Assembly (NCBI GenBank): GCA_959599615.1
Contig: CAUGKA010000068.1
Coordinates: 1-9,014, forward strand
DNA: 9,014 bases
Source: an uncultured Collinsella sp.
GTDB taxonomy: Bacteria; Actinomycetota; Coriobacteriia; Coriobacteriales; Coriobacteriaceae
Direction: 5' to 3'
A model generated the notes under the pieces. The model did not search any database, was not told the origin of the DNA, and saw nothing but the letters and a program-made list of their open reading frames with translations. Each line of letters opens with the position of its first letter. Position 1 is the stretch's first letter. Shown in pieces: positions 1 to 5,451 of this stretch. Position numbers and translations under genes: made by a program.

Positions 1-20
1 ATCAGGCCCTCGCGGCCTAG
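1..20 (+). CDS. possible 3' end of a rightward gene cut by the window edge
   Basis: The first bases can be read as the codons CAG GCC CTC GCG GCC followed by a TAG stop (frame 3, ending at base 20). The codons match the GC-rich usage of the pyr genes downstream, and a terminator-like hairpin follows 12 nt later, as expected after a gene end. Frame 2 also reaches a stop, at base 31, so the frame is not certain. Six codons are far too few to name a product. This is an inference from codon flavour and context only. Confidence 0.25.
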
Positions 21-32
21 TCGCTATTTAGG

Positions 33-63
33 GCGTCCAAGATTTGGGACGCAGTCCATTTTT
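33..63 (+). terminator. weak terminator-like hairpin, rightward
   Basis: GCGTCC (33-38) pairs with GGACGC (47-52) around an 8-nt loop. A T-rich stretch (about 59-63) follows after a 6-nt gap. The gap and the 6-bp stem make this weaker than the other terminators in the window. It would suit a rightward gene ending near base 20. Confidence 0.3.
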
Positions 64-93
64 CGCTCTGGTTTTGCATTCCTGGATAGATAG

Positions 94-130
94 AAAAAGA
101 AACCGCATCCTCAAAAGAAGGCGGTTTCTT
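94..130 (-). terminator. intrinsic terminator of rpmB
   Basis: An inverted repeat pairs AAGAAACCGC (97-106) with GCGGTTTCTT (121-130), giving a perfect 10-bp stem with a 14-nt loop. Read on the minus strand, the stem is followed by a T run formed by the A bases at 94-98. It lies 67 nt past the rpmB stop and is the expected end of the rpmB transcript. Nothing else recognisable lies between this hairpin and the rpmB stop. Confidence 0.8.
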
Positions 131-196
131 ATAGTTCTATGTGAACGCGAGGTCTTTGACCCGGAGAGTCCGAGGTACTTGTTGGTAAGACCTTAT

Positions 197-385
197 TTAG
201 GAGCGCGCAACCTTGCCAGACTTGAGGCAGGTGGAGCAAACGTTCATCTTGCGACGGTGACCATCGACGACGACGTAGACGCGCTGGATGTTGGGGCGGA
301 ACTTACGGTTGGTGACGCGGTGAGAGTGGCTGATGGAGCGACCGGCAACGGGGTGCTTACCGCAAACTTCGCAAACTTTGGACAT
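197..385 (-). CDS. rpmB: 50S ribosomal protein L28 (zinc-binding form)
   Basis: Encodes a 62-residue protein of the large ribosomal subunit. The N-terminus MSKVCEVCGKHPVAGRSISH, the central NRKFRPNIQRVYV and the C-terminal NVCSTCLKSGKV are typical of bacterial L28. Two CxxC pairs (C5/C8 and C50/C53) mark the zinc-binding form; zinc-free L28 paralogues lack them. The length is usual for the short actinobacterial and firmicute version. The frame stays open upstream to 433, but the ATG at 385 is chosen because a strong Shine-Dalgarno, AAGGAGG, lies 7 nt before it and family proteins begin at this residue. The gene stands alone, divergent from the pyr operon, with its own candidate promoter and terminator. 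Confidence 0.97.
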   Translation of the reverse strand: MSKVCEVCGKHPVAGRSISHSHRVTNRKFRPNIQRVYVVVDGHRRKMNVCSTCLKSGKVARS

Positions 386-392
386 AACTGAC

Positions 393-399
393 CCTCCTT
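393..399 (-). promoter_or_regulatory. Shine-Dalgarno of rpmB
   Basis: On the minus strand AAGGAGG lies 7 nt before the ATG at 385. This fixes the start against the longer open frame that begins at 433. Confidence 0.85.
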
Positions 400-439
400 G
401 GGCGACAAACGAACATGTCGCGTTAACAAACAAGCCTGA

Positions 440-448
440 ACTATAGCA
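440..448 (-). promoter_or_regulatory. candidate rpmB promoter, extended -10
   Basis: The minus strand reads TGC TATAGT, a TGn extended -10 element with five of six consensus bases in the hexamer. There is no good -35 at 17 nt; TTGCGC lies 20 nt upstream. Transcription would start near 433, leaving a leader of about 50 nt before rpmB. Predicted by eye. Confidence 0.5.
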
Positions 449-449
449 C

Positions 450-676
450 AGAAGTTGCTCCCTGTGCGCAATCTACACAGAGATATTCCTCTTTTGGCGA
501 TAGTGCCCACGCTACGGCCCTGGACGTAGATCCGATTTGCGTGCAACAGAGGGGATTATGCCAGCTCGTGCGTGCGTTTTCAAGCTCGTCCCACAAATAT
601 ATATAGGTTTATGGAGCACCTGCGCCCGTTTACGGATTGCCCTGTATTTATGCTCGCAATTAAGCTCGAGGTTGGC
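450..676. other. intergenic stretch with no gene recognised
   Basis: Lies between the divergent rpmB and pyrR transcription units. It is more AT-rich than its neighbours and includes an ATATATATA run near 597-605. A 46-codon open frame (558-698) with a GAGGGG upstream of its ATG exists, but it uses rare codons such as ATA and TTA and resembles nothing I know. No tRNA, repeat or clear promoter was found. Confidence 0.5.
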
Positions 677-682
677 TACACT
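677..682 (+). promoter_or_regulatory. possible -10 element of the pyr promoter
   Basis: TACACT matches the -10 consensus at four of six positions and would start transcription near 689, just before the structured leader. No convincing -35 sits 16-18 nt upstream. An alternative pair, TTGACC (688-693) with TACCCA (711-716), has a good -35 but a poor -10, and it would place the start inside the leader hairpins. Confidence 0.3.
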
Positions 683-700
683 ATCCCTTGACCATTAAAG

Positions 701-715
701 GGGTACGAGATACCC
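701..715 (+). promoter_or_regulatory. leader hairpin 1, candidate anti-antiterminator
   Basis: GGGTA (701-705) pairs with TACCC (711-715) around a CGAGA loop. Its 3' arm is also the 5' arm of the larger hairpin at 708-763, so the two cannot coexist. If stabilised by PyrR, it would release the downstream bases to form the terminator. The GAGA in the loop recalls the GAGA of known PyrR-binding loops, but the match is short. Confidence 0.45.
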
Positions 716-763
716 ACATGGAATTACATAGCTGCCAAAGAGCAGCCCTTCCTGTGGGTGTCT
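708..763 (+). promoter_or_regulatory. leader hairpin 2: candidate antiterminator or PyrR-binding element
   Basis: An 11-bp lower stem (708-718 with 753-763, one U-G pair) is followed by a bulged T719 and a 4-bp stem (720-723 with 749-752). Next comes an asymmetric internal loop of 7 nt against 2 nt, then an upper stem GCTGC/GCAGC (731-735 with 742-746) capped by the hexaloop CAAAGA. A lower stem, 5' internal loop, upper stem and C-rich-start hexaloop are the layout of PyrR-binding RNA, whose hexaloop is CNGNGA in Bacillus subtilis; here the third base is A. Its 3' arm (757-763) is also the 5' arm of the terminator, so formation of the whole hairpin blocks termination. Whether it is the antiterminator, the protein site or both is unresolved. 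Confidence 0.6.
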
Positions 764-798
764 GGTCCGCTTTAAGCGGTCGGGCATCTATTTTTTTT
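757..798 (+). terminator. intrinsic terminator of the pyr attenuator
   Basis: Bases 757-770 pair with 776-788 across a TTTAA loop: 13 base pairs, several of them G-U, with one bulged T at 766. A T-rich tract (789-798) ending in eight T residues follows directly. It lies 40 nt upstream of the pyrR start codon, so termination here would silence the whole operon. The mutually exclusive pairing with the hairpin at 708-763 makes it an attenuator and not a plain terminator. Confidence 0.75.
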
Positions 799-816
799 GA
801 CTGTGTCAGCAGTCAA
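797..816 (+). repeat. inverted repeat just upstream of the pyrR ribosome binding site
   Basis: TTGACTG (797-803) and CAGTCAA (810-816) form a perfect 7-bp stem with a 6-nt loop. It begins in the last bases of the attenuator T run and ends 12 nt before the Shine-Dalgarno core. It could fold in the read-through transcript or act as a DNA site; the sequence alone does not say which. Confidence 0.55.
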
Positions 817-837
817 GACATGTGAGGAAGGAGATCG

Positions 838-1422
838 ATGGGCACGACTTCCCCCAAGGCGGTCATCATGGACGAGACCGCCGTCAATCGAGCGATGACC
901 CGCATCGCGCACGAGATTCTCGAGCGCAACGAGGGCTGTGAAGACCTCGCTCTGGTCGGCATCGTCACGCGCGGCGACCTTCTGGCAAAGAAGCTCGCCG
1001 AGGAGATCAAGGAGATCGAGGGCGTCGACGTTCCGCTCGGCAGCCTGGACATCAGCTTCTACCGCGATGACTATGCGACCAATTTCGCTCCCGCGATCCA
1101 CGCTACCAACATTCCCTTCAGCGTCGACGGCAAGCGCGTCGTGCTGGTGGACGACATCCTGTATACGGGCCGTACTATCCGCGCCGCTCTGGATGCCGTC
1201 ATGGACCTGGGCCGTCCGAGCCGCATCGAGCTGGCAGTTCTCGTTGACCGCGGTCACCGTGAGCTCCCCATCTCGCCGGACTTTGTCGGCAAGAACGTTC
1301 CCTCGTCGCATGAGGAGAACGTGCACCTATATATGAAGGAAGTCGACGGCCACACCGCCGTCGAGATTAACGACGTCGCGCCGGGTTCCCACGTGGGCTC
1401 CGCGCCGCTGGGAGGTGAGTAG
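838..1422 (+). CDS. pyrR: bifunctional pyr operon regulator / uracil phosphoribosyltransferase PyrR
   Basis: PyrR binds pyr leader RNA when UMP or UTP is high and promotes termination; many family members also convert uracil plus PRPP to UMP. The 194-residue protein has the type I phosphoribosyltransferase fold signature VVLVDDILYTGRTI (residues 101-114), which is the PRPP-binding loop and is nearly identical to that of Bacillus PyrR. ALVGIVTRGDLLAKKL and DISFYRDDY upstream of it are also family motifs. Length is slightly above the usual 175-185, with a short C-terminal tail. The ATG at 838 follows the purine-rich GAGGAAGGAGA. It is the first gene of the operon, directly behind a candidate attenuator, so it probably controls itself and the five genes after it. 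Its stop lies 4 nt before the chosen pyrB start. Confidence 0.96.
   Translation: MGTTSPKAVIMDETAVNRAMTRIAHEILERNEGCEDLALVGIVTRGDLLAKKLAEEIKEIEGVDVPLGSLDISFYRDDYATNFAPAIHATNIPFSVDGKRVVLVDDILYTGRTIRAALDAVMDLGRPSRIELAVLVDRGHRELPISPDFVGKNVPSSHEENVHLYMKEVDGHTAVEINDVAPGSHVGSAPLGGE
1411..1418 (+). promoter_or_regulatory. Shine-Dalgarno that decides the pyrB start
   Basis: GGAGGTGA is a full match to the 16S rRNA tail complement and ends 8 nt before the GTG at 1427. An earlier in-frame GTG at 1415 lies inside this site and so cannot use it. It sits within the last codons of pyrR. Confidence 0.8.
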
Positions 1423-1426
1423 TACC

Positions 1427-2371
1427 GTGGCGTTCAACCATAAGCACCTGATCGACATTACCGAGTACTCCGAAGAGGACATCAAGCTCATCCTCGAGAC
1501 CGCCAAGGCGTTCTCCGAGGTCAATGAGCGTGCGATCAAGAAGGTCCCCACGCTCAAGGGCAAGACCATCGTCAACATGTTCAACGAGCCTTCGACGCGC
1601 ACCCGCAGCTCCTTCGAGCTCGCCGAGAAGCGTCTTTCGGCCGACAGCCTCAACTTTGGCGGCTCCTCGACCTCCACGGTCAAGGGCGAGAGCCTCGTCG
1701 ACACCGTCGAGACCCTCAACGCCTACAAGATTGATTGCATCGTCGTTCGCGATAAGCACGCCGGTGCTCCCTACATCGTCACGCAGAACTCGCCCGCGAG
1801 CGTCATCTGCGCCGGCGACGGCAAGCACAACCATCCCACGCAGGCCCTGCTCGACCTGTACACCATCTGGGAGCACAAGGGCGACTTCCACGGTCTTAAG
1901 GTCGCCGTCGTCGGCGATATCGCGCACTCCCGCGTCTGCGGCTCGCTGATCCCCGCCCTTAAGATCATGGGCTGCGAGACCTACGCCGTCGCCCCCGGCA
2001 CGCTGCTGCCGCCGGCGCCCGAGGTCCTGGGCTGCGACCACGTGACGAGCGACCTCGATTCGGTACTCCCCGAGCTGGACGTCGTCTACATGCTGCGCGT
2101 GCAGCAGGAGCGCCTCGAGGGCGCTCCGTTCCCGACCATTCGTGAGTACCACAAGCTCTTCGGCCTGACCAAGGACCGCGAGAAGCTCATGAAGCCCGAT
2201 GCGATCATCTGCCACCCGGGCCCCATCAACCGCGGCGTCGAGTTCGACTCCTATATGGCCGACCACCCGCAACGCTCCGTCATCCTGGAGCAGGTCTACG
2301 CCGGTATCTGCGTGCGTATGGCTATCCTGTATCTGCTGCTTGGAGGTGCCGATAATGGCCTTGCTTCTTAA
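1427..2371 (+). CDS. pyrB: aspartate carbamoyltransferase catalytic subunit
   Basis: Joins carbamoyl phosphate and aspartate to give N-carbamoyl-aspartate, the committed step of pyrimidine synthesis, in the cytosol. With the GTG start at 1427 the product has 314 residues, normal for the catalytic chain. The carbamoyl-phosphate loop FNEPSTRTRSSFE (S56-T-R-T-R60), HPTQALLDLYTI (H136 onward), VVGDIAHSRV at the start of the aspartate domain, MLRVQQER and the near-terminal CHPGPINRGVE are all present. No pyrI-like regulatory chain is in the window, so control is probably through the leader and PyrR. A GTG at 1415 would add four residues but overlaps the ribosome binding site. Its 3' end overlaps pyrC by 17 nt, which suggests translational coupling. 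Confidence 0.97.
   Translation: MAFNHKHLIDITEYSEEDIKLILETAKAFSEVNERAIKKVPTLKGKTIVNMFNEPSTRTRSSFELAEKRLSADSLNFGGSSTSTVKGESLVDTVETLNAYKIDCIVVRDKHAGAPYIVTQNSPASVICAGDGKHNHPTQALLDLYTIWEHKGDFHGLKVAVVGDIAHSRVCGSLIPALKIMGCETYAVAPGTLLPPAPEVLGCDHVTSDLDSVLPELDVVYMLRVQQERLEGAPFPTIREYHKLFGLTKDREKLMKPDAIICHPGPINRGVEFDSYMADHPQRSVILEQVYAGICVRMAILYLLLGGADNGLAS
2342..2348 (+). promoter_or_regulatory. Shine-Dalgarno that decides the pyrC start
   Basis: GGAGGTG lies 6 nt before the ATG at 2355, inside the end of pyrB. It selects this ATG even though the reading frame is open much further upstream, to 2199. Confidence 0.8.
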
Positions 2372-3644
2372 GAATGCCCACGTCGTCGACCCGTCCGTCG
2401 AGCTTGACGGTGTCGTTGACGTCCTGATTGACGGCGACAAGATCGCCGAGGTCGGCGAGAATCTCGCCGTCGAGGGAGCCGAGGTCCGCGACCTTTCCGG
2501 CAAGTACCTCGTCCCCGGCCTGGTTGATATGCACGTTCACCTTCGCGAGCCCGGCTACGAGGTCAAAGAGGACATCGAGAGCGGCACCCGCGCAGCTGCC
2601 AAGGGCGGCTTTACCGGCGTGTGCTCCATGCCCAACACCGATCCCGTCACCGATAACGGCACCGTCGTGGAGTTCGTCAAGTCCCGTGCTGCCGAGGTCG
2701 GTCACTGCCGCGTCTATCCGTCGGGCGCCATGACCCGCGGTCTTAAGGGCGAGGCTATGTCCGAGATGGGCGATATGGTCGCCCACGGCGCCGTCGCCTT
2801 CACCGACGACGGTCGCGGCGTGCAGGGCGCGGGCATGCTCCGTCGCTGCATGGACTACGGCAAGATGTTCGGCAAGGTCTTTATGAGCCACTGCCAGGAC
2901 GAGGACCTGGTCGGTCACGGCCAGATCAATGAGGGCAAGGTCTCGACCCGTCTGGCTCTCGAGGGCTGGCCGGCTGTCGGCGAGGAGCTCCAGATCGCCC
3001 GCGACATCGAGATTGCCAAGCTGACCGGCGCCAAGCTGCACATCCAGCACATCTCCACCGCCCATGGCCTGGAGCTCGTGCGTGCCGGCAAGGCCGCTGG
3101 CGTTCAGGTTACCTGCGAGGCCACGCCGCATCACATGTTCCTGACCGAGAACGACCTGGACGAGACCTACAACACCTCGCTCAAGGTCAACCCGCCGCTG
3201 CGTACCGAGGCGGACGCCGAGGCCATCCGCCAGGGCGTCATCGACGGCACCGTCGACGCTATCGTCACCGATCACGCTCCCCACACTCCGTGGGAGAAGG
3301 CGCGCGAGTTCGAGCTTGCGCCCTTCGGCATGATCGGCCTCGAGACCTCGCTGTCGCTCGTGCTCACCGAGCTGGTCAACACGGGCAAGATGAGCATGGG
3401 CCGCATGGTCGAGCTCATGGCCATCAAGCCGCGTGAGATTCTGGGCCTCGATCAGGTTCAGGTCAAGGCGGGCTCTGTTGCCGACCTGACCGTGTTCGAC
3501 GCGTCCGCCACCTGGACGGTCGGCGAGGACGGTTACGAGTCGCGCGCCGAGAACTCCGGTTTTGCCGGCCGCACGCTCACCGGTCGTGCCACCGATGTGT
3601 TTGTCGGCGGCAAGCAGACGCTCGCCGACGGCTGCATCTGCTAG
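2355..3644 (+). CDS. pyrC: dihydroorotase (class I)
   Basis: Closes N-carbamoyl-aspartate to dihydroorotate using metal ions in an amidohydrolase barrel. The protein has 429 residues, typical of the long class I form, compared with about 345 for the Escherichia coli type. Metal-binding elements are visible in order: MHVHLREPG (H60 and H62), FTDDGRG (D151/D152), FMSHCQDED (H179), LHIQHIS (H232) and VTDHAPH (D306). The TDDG segment suits class I enzymes of the Aquifex type, which use Asp as a bridging metal ligand in place of a carboxylated Lys; that assignment is inferred from motif position. APFGMIGLETSLSL is a further family motif. The ATG at 2355 overlaps the end of pyrB. The gene ends 92 nt before pyrK, the only real gap in the operon. 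Confidence 0.97.
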   Translation: MALLLKNAHVVDPSVELDGVVDVLIDGDKIAEVGENLAVEGAEVRDLSGKYLVPGLVDMHVHLREPGYEVKEDIESGTRAAAKGGFTGVCSMPNTDPVTDNGTVVEFVKSRAAEVGHCRVYPSGAMTRGLKGEAMSEMGDMVAHGAVAFTDDGRGVQGAGMLRRCMDYGKMFGKVFMSHCQDEDLVGHGQINEGKVSTRLALEGWPAVGEELQIARDIEIAKLTGAKLHIQHISTAHGLELVRAGKAAGVQVTCEATPHHMFLTENDLDETYNTSLKVNPPLRTEADAEAIRQGVIDGTVDAIVTDHAPHTPWEKAREFELAPFGMIGLETSLSLVLTELVNTGKMSMGRMVELMAIKPREILGLDQVQVKAGSVADLTVFDASATWTVGEDGYESRAENSGFAGRTLTGRATDVFVGGKQTLADGCIC

Positions 3645-3664
3645 CATAGCCTTATCGCTTTTGT

Positions 3665-3696
3665 GCGCGGCGCCCTTGCGGTGCCGCGCTTTCTGT
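3665..3696 (+). terminator. GC-rich hairpin after pyrC, terminator-like or attenuating
   Basis: GCGCGGCGCC (3665-3674) pairs with GGTGCCGCGC (3680-3689) around a 5-nt loop, a 10-bp stem with one G-U pair. The tract that follows, TTTCTGTT, is only moderately T-rich. It may cause partial termination and lower expression of pyrK-pyrD-pyrF, or it may protect the upstream mRNA from 3' decay. Confidence 0.5.
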
Positions 3697-3705
3697 TCGC
3701 CTGAA

Positions 3706-3721
3706 CCATGCAACCGCATGG
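3706..3721 (+). repeat. small hairpin upstream of the pyrK ribosome binding site
   Basis: CCATGC (3706-3711) and GCATGG (3716-3721) form a perfect 6-bp stem with an AACC tetraloop. It ends 6 nt before the GGAG (3728-3731) that serves pyrK. It could tune pyrK translation initiation, but no ligand or protein site is recognisable. Confidence 0.4.
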
Positions 3722-3736
3722 GGGATTGGAGCGTCT

Positions 3737-4528
3737 ATGCCCACACCTTCCACTGCACGCATGCACGACTTCGAGGTCGTCTCGAACAAGGAGATCGCCG
3801 AGGGCATCTTCTCGCTCGTAATCTCGGCCCCCAAGCTTGCAAGTGCGCTCAAGCCCGGTCAGTTTGTGAACATCGCCGTGCCCGGCGATGCCTCTTCGCT
3901 GCTTCGCGTGCCTCTGAGCTTCTATCGCGCCGACGCCCAGGCCGGCACCGTCGAGCTGTGGTACGCCGTCGTGGGCGACGACACCCGCCGTCTGTCGCAG
4001 ATGGCCCCCGGTTCCACTTCTAACCTGCTGGGCCCTGGCGGCCGCGGCTGGCTTGTTCCCGAGGGCACCAGGAAGGCGCTGCTCGTGGCAGGCGGCATCG
4101 GCGTTCCGCCCGTGCTCTGCCTCGCTGGCATGCTTGCCGAGCAGGGCGTGGATGTCGACGTGTGCTTGGGCTTTGGCACCGCTTCCAAGGCCGTGGGTGT
4201 CGATGAGTTCCGCGCGCTGGGCGCCACGGTTAACGTATGCACCGACGATGGCACGCTGGGCACGCACGGTTTTTGCACCGAACCGGCAGCCGAGCTGCTC
4301 GGCGAGGGCGGCTACGACTACGTGGCCAGCTGCGGCCCTGCCGTCATGATGAAGAAGGTCGCCGCCGCTGCCGCTGAGGCCGGTGTGTACTGCGAGGTGT
4401 CGCTCGAGCGCATGATGAGCTGCGGCTTTGGCGCCTGCAACACCTGCAACGTCGAGACGGTCGACGGTATGAAGGGCGCCTGCATGTGCGGCCCCGTGTT
4501 CGATGCTTCCAAGGTGGTGGTCTTCTAG
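3737..4528 (+). CDS. pyrK: dihydroorotate dehydrogenase B, electron transfer subunit
   Basis: PyrK carries FAD and a [2Fe-2S] cluster and passes electrons from PyrD to NAD+, forming a PyrK2-PyrD2 complex. The 263-residue protein starts with a ferredoxin-reductase-type FAD domain: LRVPLSFY at 56-63 corresponds to the family RxPxS flavin motif. A nucleotide-binding segment follows (AGGIGVPPV, 118-126), then a C-terminal cluster domain. Cluster ligands are C229, C234 and C237 (CGFGACNTC) with C249 as the likely fourth. The family motif after the fourth Cys is usually CxDGPVF; here it reads CMCGPVF, so a fifth Cys (C251) replaces the Asp. The ATG at 3737 has GGAG 5 nt upstream; an internal ATG at 3761 is possible but lacks a good site. 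The stop overlaps the pyrD GTG by one base. Confidence 0.95.
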   Translation: MPTPSTARMHDFEVVSNKEIAEGIFSLVISAPKLASALKPGQFVNIAVPGDASSLLRVPLSFYRADAQAGTVELWYAVVGDDTRRLSQMAPGSTSNLLGPGGRGWLVPEGTRKALLVAGGIGVPPVLCLAGMLAEQGVDVDVCLGFGTASKAVGVDEFRALGATVNVCTDDGTLGTHGFCTEPAAELLGEGGYDYVASCGPAVMMKKVAAAAAEAGVYCEVSLERMMSCGFGACNTCNVETVDGMKGACMCGPVFDASKVVVF

Positions 4529-5451
4529 TGGGTACCGTGAATATGGCCGTCGATTTCGGCGGCGTCAAGATGCAGAACCCCATCAACACCGCAGCCGGTA
4601 CCTTTGGCTACGGTTGGCAGTTCCAGAACTTCTTTGATGTCTCCCAGCTGGGTGCCATCACCACCAAGGGCTGCGCTGCCGAGCCCTGGCCCGGCAACCC
4701 CGCGCCCCGCATGGCCGAGATCCCGGGCGGCATGATCAACTCCGTGGGCCTTCAGAACCCTGGCGTGGCCGCCTTTGCCCGTGAGTCCGGTCCGTGGCTC
4801 GAACAGCTGTCCAAGGACGGCTGCCAGGTCATCTGTCAGGTCGCCGGCCATTCCGTTGACGAGTTTGTCCGCGCGCTCGAGATGTATGTCGAGCTGTGCC
4901 CCTGGGCTGCCGGCTATGAGATCAACGTGAGCTGCCCCAATATCGCCGCCGGCGGTGCCGCCATGGGCTCCTCGCCCGAGGGCGCCTCTGCCGTTATGGC
5001 TGCTTGCCGTAAGGTGACCGATAAGCCGCTGTTCGTCAAGATGGCTCCGGTCAACGTCGCCGAGATCGCCAAAGCCCTCGAGGCCGCAGGCGCCGACGGC
5101 CTTTCGGTCATCAATTCCATCCAGGGCATGGCCATTGACGTGCACACCCGCAAGTCCCGCGTTGCCAAACCCAAGGGCGGCCTTTCGGGTCCACTGTGCC
5201 ACCACATCGCCGTTCGCATGGTCTGGGAGGTCGCTCAGGCCGTCGATATCCCCATCAACGGTGTCGGCGGCGTCATGACGGGCGAGGATGCGGCCGAGTT
5301 TATCCTGGCTGGCGCTACCTGCGTGTCGGTCGGCATGGCCAACTTCGTCGATCCGTGCGCCTCGCTCAAGATCGCGCACGAGCTCGAGGCCTGGGCGGAG
5401 TCCCAGGGCGTGAAGGACATCAACGAGCTGGTAGGTGCTTTCGAATGCTAG
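4528..5451 (+). CDS. pyrD: dihydroorotate dehydrogenase B (class 1B), catalytic subunit
   Basis: Oxidises dihydroorotate to orotate with FMN, delivering electrons to PyrK and so to NAD+. Family motifs run through the protein: NPINTAAGTFGYG near the N-terminus, GAITTKGCAAEPWPGNP followed by MINSVGLQNPG, INVSCPN (residues 132-138), FVKMAP, GADGLSVINSI, and the FMN-phosphate region NGVGGVMTGEDA plus ATCVSVGMA. C136 sits where class 1 enzymes place the catalytic base Cys. With the GTG at 4528 the product is 307 residues, normal for class 1B. That GTG overlaps the pyrK TAG by one base and follows a GGTGGTGG stretch. GTG 4537 and ATG 4543 are in-frame alternatives with poorer upstream sequence. The adjacent pyrK settles the 1B assignment. 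Confidence 0.95.
   Translation: MGTVNMAVDFGGVKMQNPINTAAGTFGYGWQFQNFFDVSQLGAITTKGCAAEPWPGNPAPRMAEIPGGMINSVGLQNPGVAAFARESGPWLEQLSKDGCQVICQVAGHSVDEFVRALEMYVELCPWAAGYEINVSCPNIAAGGAAMGSSPEGASAVMAACRKVTDKPLFVKMAPVNVAEIAKALEAAGADGLSVINSIQGMAIDVHTRKSRVAKPKGGLSGPLCHHIAVRMVWEVAQAVDIPINGVGGVMTGEDAAEFILAGATCVSVGMANFVDPCASLKIAHELEAWAESQGVKDINELVGAFEC

Noticed and set aside
44..391. 115-codon plus-strand open frame over rpmB
   Set aside because: Overlaps the rpmB terminator and gene in antisense; rpmB is unmistakable by its two CxxC pairs and family sequence.
688..716. TTGACC/TACCCA as the pyr promoter
   Set aside because: The -35 is good, but TACCCA lacks the invariant final T of the -10, and the start would fall inside the leader hairpins and destroy the attenuator. 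Kept only as an alternative.
772..1326. Minus-strand 184-codon open frame over pyrR
   Set aside because: Antisense shadow of pyrR in GC-rich DNA; no ribosome binding site and low-complexity Asp/Val/Ala-rich translation.
1367..2503. Minus-strand 378-codon open frame over pyrB
   Set aside because: Long antisense frames are expected from the codon bias of GC-rich genes. The plus strand encodes an intact ATCase with all motifs.
2322..3719. Minus-strand 465-codon open frame over pyrC
   Set aside because: Antisense shadow; the plus strand carries all dihydroorotase metal ligands and the translation of this frame is repetitive with no known motif.
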